Shown: piece after piece, positions 1-8,724 of the stretch
How positions within the stretch are numbered: the first letter of the stretch is position 1
Layout: every line of letters starts with the position of its first letter
Assembly: GCA_029262555.1 (NCBI GenBank)
Contig: JAJCZE010000008.1
Coordinates: 62,001-126,000 of the forward strand
DNA length: 64,000 nt
Origin: Candidatus Babelota bacterium
GTDB taxonomy: Bacteria; Babelota; Babeliae; Babelales; Vermiphilaceae
Reading direction: 5' to 3'
Position numbers and translations under genes: made by a program
The notes under the pieces: generated by a model
Databases searched by the model: none
What the model saw: the letters and a program-made list of their open reading frames with translations, nothing else
What the model was told of the DNA's origin: nothing

Positions 1-1191
1 GCCGCGCCGTTCTTCCCCTTTTAGGGGTTTGAAAAGATAAGAGGTATATGAAAAAGAAAAAAAGAAGAGATGATTTTCACCCTGCTTGCTCAGAATAATC
101 AGTAAAAAGATATATGGAATAGAAACGAGCACGTACAGGCGTACTATTATTATGCATAACGTGTGTTGGTTTAGTGTACCTACTCTTATTACATGACGTC
201 AGATTGGTTCGTATAGGTATACGTGTATTAGGTATATATGAATATTAATTATTCTTACTCTTACTTTTCTTATTATTACTACCCCTACTATTACTACTTT
301 TGTTTTTACGTATACGCTTACTCTTATTCTTATACGTACTATGTATATCTATACGAATAGTGCCAGTAGTAGTATCTCTATCATAGGTATATAAGAAGAG
401 TGACTACCACCCTCTCGTTTACGTTGATGTTGATTTTATAAAATCATTTAAGCGTGCTTCTCTGCTCGCCCCCCCTTTTCTTTCGTATCTTTTGCACCCG
501 TTCTTTTTTGCGCGCTTGCATTGCGCTGCGCCTTTTTTCTTTCCTATTTCTTTTCTTTATATAAGATTCCGTATGGTATTTGTATTGAGTAGTAATGAAT
601 AATGAATACTATTATTCCTTATTTCTTATTACTTCTTTATTTTTTCTTTTATTTCTTGCAAACCAAAAGGCGGTCTGCATTGTAATTCACGGAGACGAAC
701 ACACCACCCCCCCCCAACGGAGCGCAGCGAAGATTCTGGGGTGGTGTGTGAGGCGGAGTGAGCGCGAAAGCCTTTTCTTTGCCCTTTCCACCCTTCCACC
801 CGGCAAAAAAAACTGCACAAACTTGAATGCGTGCTTGTATAGCAATAATGATTGAATTATGCGACTTACGTAAAGAGCCACGAAAACGCGCGGGTACAAA
901 CCGTGCTCTTTATTTCAGCGAAACTCAAAAAACTGCTGCGTATTTATTTAAAAAAATATGAGCGGCGATTGTGAGATATTATTCTCAACTCTGCGGACAA
1001 CACTGCGAAGAGATCCCCAATCGTTTTACCCAACTCCACCAACTCAATTTCCCCACTCCGTTCGCATTATCAGACAGCGCATCCATACAGCAATACAAAA
1101 CCGTTTAAAAAAAGCGTATCGCACGAATCATTTGGAAACTCGCAGCGCTTTCTGCTATAACATTAGAGAACACAAAACAAAAAGGTTGATT
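1..1191. other. Low-complexity region without a convincing gene
   Basis: I see no supported gene here. Positions about 230-400 are built from short TTA, TAC and CTT-like triplets with several GTATAC and TACGTA palindromes. Positions 420-560 are pyrimidine-rich. A 12-bp perfect inverted repeat (699-710 with 738-749, arm ACACACCACCCC) sits in a locally GC-rich patch. Reading frames at 595-855 (+) and 687-899 (-) follow the base composition and lack ribosome-binding sites. A stretch at 848-1109 reads like protein but contains a stop at 959-961. This may be the flank of an unseen upstream element or a decayed gene region. Confidence 0.6.
699..749. repeat. 12-bp perfect inverted repeat, GC-rich patch
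   Basis: ACACACCACCCC at 699-710 is matched exactly in reverse complement by 738-749, with 27 bases between the arms. No T-run follows, so a factor-independent terminator is unlikely. The patch differs in base composition from the AT-rich surroundings and could be a repeat-element fragment. Confidence 0.6.
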
Positions 1192-1770
1192 ATGACAGCA
1201 GCACTCGTTCAAAAAATACTCGCATCATTCGTTATTCTTACCGCTACGTATTCAGCATTCATATTCGCAGTGCATTATGATCTTACGCGCAAATTAAGCA
1301 AGTCTCTATTCCATTTACTACCCGGCATTATCTTCTTTGGATTTGGCATTGCAATCAGTATTGTATTTAACAGCCCCACATTTTTTTTCAAACGCATTCT
1401 GCCAATTAAATCCGGCTTTGCAAAAGGAATAGTTGGCGGTTATATTTTACCCTATATTGGCGCATCAATTCGTACAATGACGATTATTGCAAGTCTCACA
1501 TCTCTTATTGATAAAATGTGGTACTATTGGCTCAACTGGCGAATTCCCTATCTTATTCGATTAATTTGCGTTGTATTAATTACTATCATTCCGGTAAACG
1601 TGCTTTTTAAACTGATATTTGCTAACGATCAAGCAATACTCTCCAAATCTACAAGTAAACTCAATGTAATTGGCGCATGGACAGGATCAATACTCGGTGT
1701 ATTACTCGTATTACTTACTATCTTGGCAATCCCAAAACTATTTTCAAAAAACAATAAGGAGCAAGCGTGA
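1192..1770 (+). CDS. Multi-pass inner membrane protein, unknown function
   Basis: Predicted 192-residue protein that I do not recognise. It has about five hydrophobic segments: residues 8-26, 40-60, roughly 80-105, 117-140 and 163-183, separated by short Lys/Arg-rich loops, so it is an integral membrane protein. I chose the ATG at 1192 because the hydrophobic protein begins there. The frame is open back to 958, but that upstream part is basic, has odd composition and no ribosome-binding site. The stop overlaps the GTG start of the next membrane protein (1767), so the two are probably translationally coupled and may work as a pair. Function cannot be assigned. Confidence 0.7.
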   Translation: MTAALVQKILASFVILTATYSAFIFAVHYDLTRKLSKSLFHLLPGIIFFGFGIAISIVFNSPTFFFKRILPIKSGFAKGIVGGYILPYIGASIRTMTIIASLTSLIDKMWYYWLNWRIPYLIRLICVVLITIIPVNVLFKLIFANDQAILSKSTSKLNVIGAWTGSILGVLLVLLTILAIPKLFSKNNKEQA

Positions 1771-2288
1771 TCTGGTTTGCAACGTATGGCATCGTCATCA
1801 CCCTTTCATTCCTCTATGCTGCATACCTCCTTGAAATATATCGTCATATGACAAAGCCACTCAAGCCCCTTTCGCACCAAACACCAAAAAAACGGCTCAA
1901 TAGAGTTATTATTTTCTTTGTTGGAATTATCGGAACCATTCTTTTTGCCTATATTATACGACAGTTTCTCCTACCGCGCCCCGTCTTTGATCTTATTGTA
2001 GTATCCTTGCAAACCATTTTTACCATTCCATTTTTTGGCGCACTCCTCACAGATCACCTTCTGCGTGCCGGCCAAAAAAAGCGGCTTCCCCACTCAATTA
2101 CACTTTTTATTATTTTAGGTACTGCCGTAGTGGCAGTATGGTCCAACCTGCTCATTTTATTCGCCTCACAAGACACAATCCAAAAAGCCGCTGATGTTTT
2201 AGAGGTGGCAACTGATATTATTACTATATGCTTCATTCTCGTCTTAGGCTTTTTGGGATTTCAATACTTCAAAAACGTTGAAAAATAG
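1767..2288 (+). CDS. Multi-pass inner membrane protein, partner of preceding gene
   Basis: Predicted 173-residue membrane protein, family not recognised. Hydrophobic segments lie near residues 3-22, 47-67, 76-96, 111-130 and 145-167. The start is GTG at 1767, supported by AAGGAG at 1755-1760. It overlaps the stop of the upstream membrane gene by four bases, which points to coupled translation and possibly a two-subunit membrane complex. A short Lys/Arg-rich loop follows the first segment. Confidence 0.7.
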   Translation: MIWFATYGIVITLSFLYAAYLLEIYRHMTKPLKPLSHQTPKKRLNRVIIFFVGIIGTILFAYIIRQFLLPRPVFDLIVVSLQTIFTIPFFGALLTDHLLRAGQKKRLPHSITLFIILGTAVVAVWSNLLILFASQDTIQKAADVLEVATDIITICFILVLGFLGFQYFKNVEK

Positions 2289-2367
2289 CCGCAAATAGGC
2301 TCTCAGGGCTCTGGACGCCTCCAACTGATTTTGCTATGATTAAAGCATATAAATATGGAGGCATCGT

Positions 2368-3384
2368 ATGACGTTCAAGCAATTATTCCCTACATTTACG
2401 CTTGCAATCGCCCTTTTGGGAGCATATGCTCCTGCTCAAGCGGCTCGAAACGCATTTCGCCCAACCATACAGGCGCTTAATATTATGACTATTAGCCCTA
2501 CGGATAAAAAAGCGTCAACTACTGAAAAAGCGTTGGTTAGAAGCATCTATAAGCGCACCCCCCAACTTCCATCTATTATCGATATTGAGGGAAACTCATA
2601 CGTATATCAAACGGGTATTGCGCCCATAGTAAAACAAGCAAAATATATCTATTTAATGTCTCGCGGATACGCAAAACGTAAAAAAATCGCCGGGCCCGAT
2701 AAAGATGATCACTTTATTCGCAAAGGCGGATGCGTGATCCATACCCGTGATCGCATTGCTCAAAACGTAGTCCATTTAAATAAAAACGCTGTTGCCGTAA
2801 CGTTCGACTATAAAGATGAATATGTTAATTTCGGCCAAAAACGTGATATTTCTTGCTTGAGTTATACGTATGAAGCAATTCGCAAAGCAAATCCAACTGC
2901 GCATATCATTATTGTCAGCGAGTGCTTAGGCGCAAAAACAGCACTTGAACTTGCAGCGCGTAACTCCCTTGAAAAGACAACTATCGTGCTTGAATCACCT
3001 TTCTTTAGAGGGTCCGAGCTATTTGAAATGATGCAAAATTATAATCGCTTTGCATCTCCCTGGATTCTAAAATGGGGAATGCGATTCCTTAAACATTACG
3101 ATGCAAAGCAAGATGATCTTCCTGATCGCCTGCAAAATATTAAGCCACATGTTCACATTTTTGCCTGTCATAGAAATGGCGATCCACTCCTGAATGATGA
3201 TTATTTTCATACACACATGAACACCATTACTGATCATTTATCGTGCAATAACGTTACCTGCTATCGATTCAATGATACGCAGGAATTGCATAGTAGCACG
3301 TTCCGCTTTAAAGGCTCGCAGCAAGCAGTAAATGCGTTTTATAAAAAGCGTGGTTTGCCGTATTGCAAAGCACTTGCGAACTAA
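2368..3384 (+). CDS. Secreted alpha/beta-hydrolase-like protein with Cys at the nucleophile elbow
   Basis: Predicted 338-residue protein with a signal peptide (hydrophobic core about residues 8-20, cleavage likely after AQA near residue 25). The middle shows an alpha/beta-hydrolase nucleophile elbow: hydrophobic strand IIIV, then SECLGAK at residues 184-190, then a helix. The family pattern is G-x-S-x-G; here Ser184 takes the first Gly position and Cys186 takes the nucleophile position, as in dienelactone-hydrolase-type enzymes. A later GDPLLND segment and an LHSST segment could supply the Asp and His of a triad. Substrate unknown. The gene stands alone, followed by a repeat cluster. The fold assignment is inference from the motif. 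Confidence 0.55.
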   Translation: MTFKQLFPTFTLAIALLGAYAPAQAARNAFRPTIQALNIMTISPTDKKASTTEKALVRSIYKRTPQLPSIIDIEGNSYVYQTGIAPIVKQAKYIYLMSRGYAKRKKIAGPDKDDHFIRKGGCVIHTRDRIAQNVVHLNKNAVAVTFDYKDEYVNFGQKRDISCLSYTYEAIRKANPTAHIIIVSECLGAKTALELAARNSLEKTTIVLESPFFRGSELFEMMQNYNRFASPWILKWGMRFLKHYDAKQDDLPDRLQNIKPHVHIFACHRNGDPLLNDDYFHTHMNTITDHLSCNNVTCYRFNDTQELHSSTFRFKGSQQAVNAFYKKRGLPYCKALAN

Positions 3385-3458
3385 TCCAATAACTCTTTTC
3401 TCGCTCAACTCAATGTGAACTCAAAAACCAATTAAGCCAACTTACGTTGGGACCCAAA

Positions 3459-3602
3459 CCGTTCGCCCTGAGCGTGTCGAAGGGTTTCGAACGGTCAAAT
3501 ATGAAAAAGTTTAAAAATTGTAAGGCTGCATTGCCTTATGCGAGTTTAAAGTTCAGATATTGAGAAAATTTATAAACCCTTCGACAAGCTCAGGGCGAAC
3601 GG
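3459..3602. repeat. REPIN-like inverted pair of 25-bp repeats
   Basis: Copy one (3459-3483) reads CCGTTCGCCCTGAGCG and ends TCGAAGG. Copy two (3578-3602) is its near reverse complement, starting CCTTCGACAAG and ending GGGCGAACGG. The spacer is about 94 bases. The same 25-base core occurs at 48350, 48467, 48527, 48642, 57844 and 57898, and each copy is itself an imperfect palindrome. Confidence 0.85.
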
Positions 3603-3719
3603 AGAGAGAAATGAGCGCAGCGTTTACTAGTGAGCTTGTCGAACTATCAGGGCGAACGGAGGGGGTCCCCGTGGAGCGGGGTAAAACGGAGAGAGAAATG
3701 AGCGCAGCGTTTACTAGTG
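3599..3719 (+). repeat. 34-bp direct repeat with two partial element copies
   Basis: Identical 34-base blocks at 3599-3632 and 3686-3719 begin ACGGAGAGAG and end TTTACTAGTG. Each is followed shortly by a partial copy of the dispersed element (3632-3659 and 3749-3776, GAGCTTGTCGAA ... GGCGAACGG). The block also occurs, slightly diverged and inverted, beside the element at 48611-48641, so it belongs to a larger composite repeat. Confidence 0.85.
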
Positions 3720-3786
3720 CGTGCCCGTCGTAGCCTTGGCGTAGACTGGAGCTTGTCGAACTATCAGGGCGAACGGAAGAAAGGTG

Positions 3787-4854
3787 CTAATCCGATAACT
3801 CTCCAAATACCTCGCACCATCCCTGCAACATTTGCTTTCGATGGTACTGCGCAAAGTCTTGAATTTTTTTACGAACAGCATCGTAATCAGTCGTTGCTAT
3901 TTTTTCGCGTAAATCATCCCACGAATCAAAATAAATGATTACGTCTCGATGTACGCCAAAATACCATTCGCAATAGTACGGCTCATACCAATAATAAAGC
4001 GGTGCACCCGCTTTGATCTGCTCTTGAATAAAACGCTCAGAGGGGACAAACTGCACAATTCCACGTTGAATATTTTCAAAAAAAACGAGATTCGATGCTT
4101 GATACGGAAAATAAATCACCCCTTTAAAATCATTCAAATCATCCGGCCCATTATATTTTCCTGAATAGAGTTCAAACCCAAGCGAGCTGCACTGCGATAC
4201 GATATATGCATGTTCCTCTTTTTTGCACCCCGGAAATGGCGGGTATAAAAACATGGTCTCTTTTTTATGCACCCGTTCTGGAATCCCTGATCGCTCACAC
4301 ACCCCTTTTTTCGTGCCGACCGGCTTAATAATAGGCCCGCGAATATCTACGCCATAGAGCGCTGCAAAATATTGCTCAAACGGTGTATATGATACCACCC
4401 TCACATTCGGCATCTTCATCGCTGCACGAAATAGATCGTAATATTCCGCATCGAGACCACTTTCCGAATCGGGCCCAACGCAATAATTAAAGCGATTACA
4501 CACCCAAATAATTAACGGCTTTTGCCATCCGTTTTGCAAGAAAATACGAGAAAGCGGCGCCGTATCAGACGTGATAATACAATCAAACGAATCAAACTGT
4601 TTTTCATTATGGTGGTATATTTTTTCAGCGCGTTCATGCGTCATATTATATACGGCCATGGGATTCTCGGCAGCGCTGCCCAAAAAACGATGAGCCGATT
4701 GATATGAGGAGAGCGGATTCCAGGTAGTCAGATCAAGCTGCAACTCACGCGCAACCTCTTGAAAATCTTGCATACACCCAGCATGAAAGCTCAAATGCAA
4801 TACTCGCGGCGCAGCTATAATTGGTAAAAAAAAGAACAATAAAATCACTCTCAT
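3787..4854 (-). CDS. Secreted or membrane-tethered protein, possibly a GT-B glycosyltransferase
   Basis: Predicted 355-residue protein beginning MRVILLFFF, with a signal peptide or anchor ending around IIAAP. I chose the ATG at 4854 because AGGAG lies four bases upstream of it; an in-frame ATG at 4872 lacks a site. The rest alternates hydrophobic strands with aromatic-rich segments and has a late PSERFIQEQIKAGAP stretch with acidic and aromatic residues, in the manner of GT-B glycosyltransferases. I see no decisive catalytic motif, so the call is weak. An N-terminal signal peptide would be unusual for a cytoplasmic glycosyltransferase. It is divergent from dnaK downstream and ends at the repeat cluster. 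Confidence 0.5.
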   Translation of the reverse strand: MRVILLFFFLPIIAAPRVLHLSFHAGCMQDFQEVARELQLDLTTWNPLSSYQSAHRFLGSAAENPMAVYNMTHERAEKIYHHNEKQFDSFDCIITSDTAPLSRIFLQNGWQKPLIIWVCNRFNYCVGPDSESGLDAEYYDLFRAAMKMPNVRVVSYTPFEQYFAALYGVDIRGPIIKPVGTKKGVCERSGIPERVHKKETMFLYPPFPGCKKEEHAYIVSQCSSLGFELYSGKYNGPDDLNDFKGVIYFPYQASNLVFFENIQRGIVQFVPSERFIQEQIKAGAPLYYWYEPYYCEWYFGVHRDVIIYFDSWDDLREKIATTDYDAVRKKIQDFAQYHRKQMLQGWCEVFGELSD

Positions 4855-4984
4855 AGCACTCCTATAACGCAAACAACCTATATAAAATAACCCAAAATAT
4901 AATACACTTTCCCCCGTTTAGCACCCCTCAATCGCTCTTTATATAAAATCTTACTATCCAGACTCACATTTTCTTCGTGGGCGT

Positions 4985-5013
4985 TTGACACTCGCCCTCT
5001 CTATGGGTATACT
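4985..5013 (+). promoter_or_regulatory. Consensus sigma-70 promoter of dnaK
   Basis: TTGACA at 4985-4990 and TATACT at 5008-5013 are separated by exactly 17 bases, 63 bases before the dnaK start. This is close to an ideal housekeeping promoter. I see no CIRCE element and no clear HAIR inverted repeat (the HspR operator) in the 200 bases upstream. Confidence 0.8.
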
Positions 5014-5075
5014 TTTAGGCAGATAGGAAAATTTTGAATATATGAAAAACAACCCGTAATCTTACTGAGGCAACT

Positions 5076-6986
5076 ATGAAAAAAATAATCGGTATCGATT
5101 TAGGAACTACGAACTCCGTTGTATCCTTCATGGAAGGTGGAGCGGCTAAAGTGATCCCTAATAAGGAAGGCGCAAATACTACCCCTTCTATGGTAGCATT
5201 CGCAAAAGACGGTAAGCGTCTTGTGGGTACTGTGGCTAAACGCCAAGCAGTAACCAATCCTGAAAACACAATTTTCTCTGCAAAGCGATTCATCGGGCAT
5301 CGCTACGATGAAGTAGCTCAAGAAGCAGAGCGCATGCCATACACAGTGAAAAAATCTGCAAATGGTGATTGCGTAATCTCTATTCAAGGTAAAGAGTATG
5401 CACCCCAAGAAACTTCTGCTGCAATTTTGAGCCATCTCAAGCAAGTAGCTGAAGAGTATCTTGGACACAAAGTAACAGAAGCGGTAGTAACCGTGCCTGC
5501 ATACTTTAACGATCAGCAACGCCAAGCGACTAAAGACGCGGGTAAAATTGCTGGCCTTGACGTAAAACGAATTATCAATGAACCAACAGCAGCTGCACTT
5601 GCATACGGATTTGATAAAAAAGCTGGCGGTAAAATTGCAGTATTTGACTTTGGTGGTGGTACGTTCGACGTTTCTATTTTAGAAGTGGGCGACGGCGTTA
5701 CTGAAGTAAAATCAACCAGTGGTGATACGCATTTGGGTGGTGATGATGTTGATAACAAAATCATCGACTACTTGGTTTCTGAGTTTAAATCAGAGCAAGG
5801 CGTGGATCTTACTAAAGATGTAATGGCTGTGCAACGTCTGAAAGAAGCAGCAGAGAAAGCGAAAAAAGAGCTTTCTTCTGTAGCAGAAACAGATATCAAC
5901 TTGCCATACATTACTGCAGACGCATCTGGTCCAAAACATATGAACATTAAATTGAGCCGTGCAAAAATGGAATCACTCTGTGATGATATTTTCAAGCGTC
6001 TTTTAGATCCCTGCAAGCAAGCGTTAAACGATGCGCAATTAAGCACATCAGACATTAGCGAAGTAATCTTGGTTGGTGGTTCAACTCGAATCCCTAAGGT
6101 GCAAGAACTCGTGAAAGAGTTTTTTGGTAAAGAGCCAAACCGTTCAGTAAACCCTGATGAAGTAGTAGCTGATGGTGCTGCAATTCAAGGTGGTGTATTG
6201 GCGGGTGAAGTAACTGACGTATTGCTTCTCGACGTTACTCCCCTTTCACTGGGTATCGAAACTATGGGCGGTATTGCTACTCGCTTAATCGAGCGAAATA
6301 CTACAATCCCAACCAAAAAGTCTCAGGTATTCTCAACTGCAGAAGATAATCAAACTGCTGTTGATATTAAAGTAGTACAAGGTGAGCGTGAATTTGCAAA
6401 AGACAATAAAACGCTTGGCCAATTCAGACTGGAAGGTATCCCTGCTGCACCACGTGGCGTGCCACAAGTAGAAGTTACCTTTGATATCGATGCAAACGGA
6501 ATTGTAAACGTTTCTGCAAAAGATAAAGCGTCTGGAAAAGAGCAAACTATTTCGATTACTAATAGCGGCGGTCTTGATAAAGATGCTATCGATCGCATGG
6601 TAAACGAAGCGAAAGCGCATGAGTCTGAAGATAAAAAAGCTCGTGAAACTATCGAAAAGAAAAACCAGCTTGATAGCACAATCATGCAAGTTGAAAAAAC
6701 AGTCAGCGAGAATAAAGAAAAACTCGAAGAAGCTGATGTGAAAGCAACTGAAGAAGCGGTAGAAAAAGCAAAACAAGCATTGAAAGATCATGAAAACAAT
6801 GCTGAAGAGTTGCAAAAAGCAACTGAAGAGCTCTTGCAAGCATCGCACAAAGTAGCTGAGATTCTATACAAGCAATCACAGCCAACTGAAGGGCAGCCAA
6901 ACGCTGAGCAAGCTCAGCAAGAAGCACCTCAAGGTGATGCACATCAGTCTAAAGGCGATGGCCCGATTGATGCTGAAGCTGAATAA
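5076..6986 (+). CDS. dnaK: Chaperone protein DnaK (Hsp70)
   Basis: This is the cytoplasmic ATP-dependent Hsp70 chaperone that binds exposed hydrophobic peptides and works with DnaJ and GrpE. The 636-residue length is normal. Residues 1 to about 385 form the nucleotide-binding domain, with the phosphate-1 motif [14 protein letters not shown] and the phosphate-2 motif [13 protein letters not shown]. The linker [15 protein letters not shown] follows, then the substrate-binding domain and a helical lid rich in Lys/Glu, with a Gln-rich tail ending in acidic residues. The start at 5076 follows a GAGG site. It has its own strong promoter and a terminator at 7010-7039. dnaJ is not adjacent; grpE is at 59369 and hspR at 15957 in the same window. 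Confidence 0.98.
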   Translation: MKKIIGIDLGTTNSVVSFMEGGAAKVIPNKEGANTTPSMVAFAKDGKRLVGTVAKRQAVTNPENTIFSAKRFIGHRYDEVAQEAERMPYTVKKSANGDCVISIQGKEYAPQETSAAILSHLKQVAEEYLGHKVTEAVVTVPAYFNDQQRQATKDAGKIAGLDVKRIINEPTAAALAYGFDKKAGGKIAVFDFGGGTFDVSILEVGDGVTEVKSTSGDTHLGGDDVDNKIIDYLVSEFKSEQGVDLTKDVMAVQRLKEAAEKAKKELSSVAETDINLPYITADASGPKHMNIKLSRAKMESLCDDIFKRLLDPCKQALNDAQLSTSDISEVILVGGSTRIPKVQELVKEFFGKEPNRSVNPDEVVADGAAIQGGVLAGEVTDVLLLDVTPLSLGIETMGGIATRLIERNTTIPTKKSQVFSTAEDNQTAVDIKVVQGEREFAKDNKTLGQFRLEGIPAAPRGVPQVEVTFDIDANGIVNVSAKDKASGKEQTISITNSGGLDKDAIDRMVNEAKAHESEDKKARETIEKKNQLDSTIMQVEKTVSENKEKLEEADVKATEEAVEKAKQALKDHENNAEELQKATEELLQASHKVAEILYKQSQPTEGQPNAEQAQQEAPQGDAHQSKGDGPIDAEAE

Positions 6987-7009
6987 AACATATCCCACTA
7001 ATGGATAGT

Positions 7010-7039
7010 AAAAAGGCCCGCATAATTGCGGGCCTTTTT
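7010..7039 (+). terminator. Rho-independent terminator after dnaK
   Basis: Stem GGCCCGC (7015-7021) pairs with GCGGGCC (7028-7034) around a six-base loop, followed by TTTTT. A-residues precede the stem, so it can also serve the convergent ankyrin gene. The same stem sequence recurs at 40291-40324. Confidence 0.9.
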
Positions 7040-7058
7040 AGTGTATAAATATAAAAAA

Positions 7059-7559
7059 TTATTCAGTTTTACCTGCCGACTTCGTGCGAGAATATGATGC
7101 AATTTTATCTGCTATGTCAGTATTCCCTCTCTGACGAGCAGCCTGCTCTGGCGTCTGCTCTAAAACGCTCGTTACCGCTTTATCAGCATCATGCTGCAAC
7201 AATAAATCAACGATATCCGATTTTCCCCACCCGGCTGCATAGTGCAAAGGAGTCCAACACGCGTTATTTTTGGCATTTACGCTTGCGCCCTTTTCAATCA
7301 AAAATTGTGCAATTCCTAATTGGCCACTTTTGGCAGCAATCATTAAAAGAGTAGTCCCCGTCCCATCTGCACATTCAACACCCTGCGCTTTAATAAGCCC
7401 TTTAATTGTATCGAGATCGCCCTTTGACGCAGCCATATGCATCTTCAGCCTATCACCATTCAAACACTGCCGCTCAAAGGGATCGGCCGCATTACTATAT
7501 ATTGATACAAACAACGCAAAAAAAAGCATCATAGATCTACTCATCATAAAAATATCCAT
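7059..7559 (-). CDS. Secreted ankyrin-repeat protein
   Basis: Predicted 166-residue protein. After a hydrophobic leader (MMLFFALFVSIYSNAADP) come three or four ankyrin repeats with typical motifs: KMHMAASKGDLDTIKGLI, TLLMIAAKSGQLGIAQFLIEKGA and TPLHYAAGWGKSDIVDLLL. Ankyrin repeats bind other proteins; with a signal peptide this would act in the periplasm or outside the cell, possibly on host proteins (inference). The start is uncertain: ATG at 7559 or 7547, neither with a strong ribosome-binding site. The frame extends to 7664, but that part is not signal-like. Related ankyrin genes lie at 17051 and 17865. Confidence 0.85.
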   Translation of the reverse strand: MDIFMMSRSMMLFFALFVSIYSNAADPFERQCLNGDRLKMHMAASKGDLDTIKGLIKAQGVECADGTGTTLLMIAAKSGQLGIAQFLIEKGASVNAKNNACWTPLHYAAGWGKSDIVDLLLQHDADKAVTSVLEQTPEQAARQRGNTDIADKIASYSRTKSAGKTE

Positions 7560-7702
7560 GTAGTAAAAAGGTGAATTTTCATAAAAATGATAGCATATTG
7601 AGCACGAATGGCCACAAAAAGCCTTTATTCTAGCACAAACTCTTGCATAGCCGGGCACAGACATGTTACTATTAGTAATGAAAAAAGAGCAGTATGAAGA
7701 AG

Positions 7703-7732
7703 TTTGTGAGGTTATTTTTTTGTGAGGTTATT
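7703..7732 (+). repeat. Tandem 14-bp repeat duplicating a ribosome-binding site
   Basis: TTTGTGAGGTTATT occurs at 7703-7716 and again at 7719-7732, immediately before the ATG at 7733. Each copy carries a GAGG ribosome-binding core. An in-frame ATG at 7694 lies upstream of the first copy. Confidence 0.8.
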
Positions 7733-8092
7733 ATGAAAAAGCAACTAATTCTCTTTGCTTTTCTCTTGTCTGGCACGCTGTTGCCATGTTCAATTATTGC
7801 TGCTAATCCTGATGCGATCTATCGAGAAAATTTAGCAAAAATTCAAGCCCGCGATGAACGAAAGGTTCAAGAAATGGCTCAACGAAAAGCACGCGCACAA
7901 AAGCTTGCAGACACTGCAAAGCTACAAGAGGCGGCACTCATTGCCGCACTTCAAGCGCAAGAAGATAGCCATCAACGCCATCTTGCTAAACAACGCCAAT
8001 TAGATGCGTTAGCATTGCAAGCGGAAAAAGATAAAGAAGCCGAAGCTGCACTTCGAGCTAGTCTCAGAAGAAAACTGCGAGCACAACAGTAA
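7733..8092 (+). CDS. Small secreted Ala/Gln/Lys-rich helical protein
   Basis: Predicted 119-residue protein with a signal peptide (MKKQLILFAFLLSGTLLP, cleavage near IIAA). The mature part starts NPDAIYREN and is a strongly charged, Ala/Gln-rich helix, probably a coiled coil. It resembles the product of 8725-9015 (NPDAIYREN against DPQTIYDRN, then ARDER against ARDDR), so the two are paralogs. First of five consecutive tiny signal-peptide genes. The start at 7733 has GAGG upstream; a 13-codon in-frame extension from 7694 is possible. Function unknown. Confidence 0.7.
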   Translation: MKKQLILFAFLLSGTLLPCSIIAANPDAIYRENLAKIQARDERKVQEMAQRKARAQKLADTAKLQEAALIAALQAQEDSHQRHLAKQRQLDALALQAEKDKEAEAALRASLRRKLRAQQ

Positions 8093-8128
8093 AAAACTTT
8101 AAAACGATATAAAAAAAGGTGAATACGT

Positions 8129-8398
8129 ATGAAAAAGCAACTATTTTTACTAATGCTATTAAGTGCGGGATGGTCAACGATTCATTCGGCAGCTCCCCGA
8201 CGGTTTAGAGCTGGTGCCGTTATTGCTCAACTCGAACAAAAACTTGCCAATCTAAAGCGCGCATACTTAGATATGACTGATGCCGAGACAGCGCAATTCG
8301 GGAATGCGCTTCTTACTCAAATTGCTGAACTTCAAGCGGAGATAAATGAAATCCAACCCGATCGCCGGCAAAATTATCGCAATAGAAATGGTGGTTAA
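8129..8398 (+). CDS. Small secreted protein, coiled-coil-like
   Basis: Predicted 89-residue protein with an MKKQLFLLMLLSAGW signal peptide and likely cleavage after HSA. The mature part has one amphipathic helix (VIAQLEQKLANLKRAYLDM) and a second (LLTQIAELQAEINEI), then a basic, Asn-rich end. AAAAGGTG lies upstream of the ATG. It is second in the cluster of tiny secreted genes, and the next gene starts two bases after its stop. Family not recognised. Confidence 0.65.
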   Translation: MKKQLFLLMLLSAGWSTIHSAAPRRFRAGAVIAQLEQKLANLKRAYLDMTDAETAQFGNALLTQIAELQAEINEIQPDRRQNYRNRNGG

Positions 8399-8399
8399 T

Positions 8400-8693
8400 A
8401 TGAAAAAGCACTTACTATCATTACTTATTGTTGGCTTTACAGTATCAAGCGTGGCACCCCTTGCAGCAGCTGATCCAGGTCGGCTACGCGGTTATGCAAC
8501 GCAAATAAGAGCTCTCGATACTGAACTCACAATACTTCAAGGGCAAGAAGCGAGCTATGCCAGAGTAGTTCAGCAAATACAATTTGGTGAAAGAGACGGT
8601 AATCTGGAAGAAGCGAGTGCAAATCTTAAATACGTTCGAACTCAAAAAGAAAATATAGAGCGTCAAATTGCAGAGCTTGAGCAATCAAAATAA
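8400..8693 (+). CDS. Small secreted protein, coiled-coil-like
   Basis: Predicted 97-residue protein starting MKKHLLSLLIVGFTVSS, with a signal peptide ending near PLAAA. The mature part has helices with regular hydrophobic spacing (TQIRALDTELTILQGQ and ENIERQIAELEQSK), similar in style to its upstream neighbour. I chose ATG 8400 because the signal peptide starts there. It begins two bases after the previous stop, so translation is probably coupled. Function unknown. Confidence 0.65.
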   Translation: MKKHLLSLLIVGFTVSSVAPLAAADPGRLRGYATQIRALDTELTILQGQEASYARVVQQIQFGERDGNLEEASANLKYVRTQKENIERQIAELEQSK

Positions 8694-8724
8694 CTTTTTT
8701 AATTGTTACTTAATGGAGGTTACT

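Larger units (their letters stand above)
3385..3786. other. Intergenic repeat cluster (four copies of dispersed palindrome)
   Basis: This 402-base gap has no gene. It carries four copies or partial copies of the dispersed element that starts CCTTCGACA and ends GCGAACGG, plus a 34-bp direct repeat (3599-3632 and 3686-3719). It looks like an insertion site where the element has been added and then partly duplicated. Confidence 0.8.

Noticed and set aside
595-899. Two overlapping reading frames on opposite strands (86 and 70 codons)
   Set aside because: They cover a low-complexity and GC-rich patch, lack ribosome-binding sites, and their composition follows the DNA bias rather than protein patterns.
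958-1191. N-terminal extension of the first membrane protein
   Set aside because: The extension is basic with odd composition and no ribosome-binding site, while the hydrophobic protein starts cleanly at 1192.
3459-3776. CRISPR array
   Set aside because: Repeats are palindromic, in both orientations, with unequal spacing and sequence-similar spacers; no cas genes are nearby.
4900-5075. CIRCE or HAIR operator before dnaK
   Set aside because: No inverted repeat matching either consensus could be found in this interval.
5100-6942. Long antisense frames within dnaK
   Set aside because: They mirror the strong codon bias of dnaK and have no start signals or recognisable motifs.
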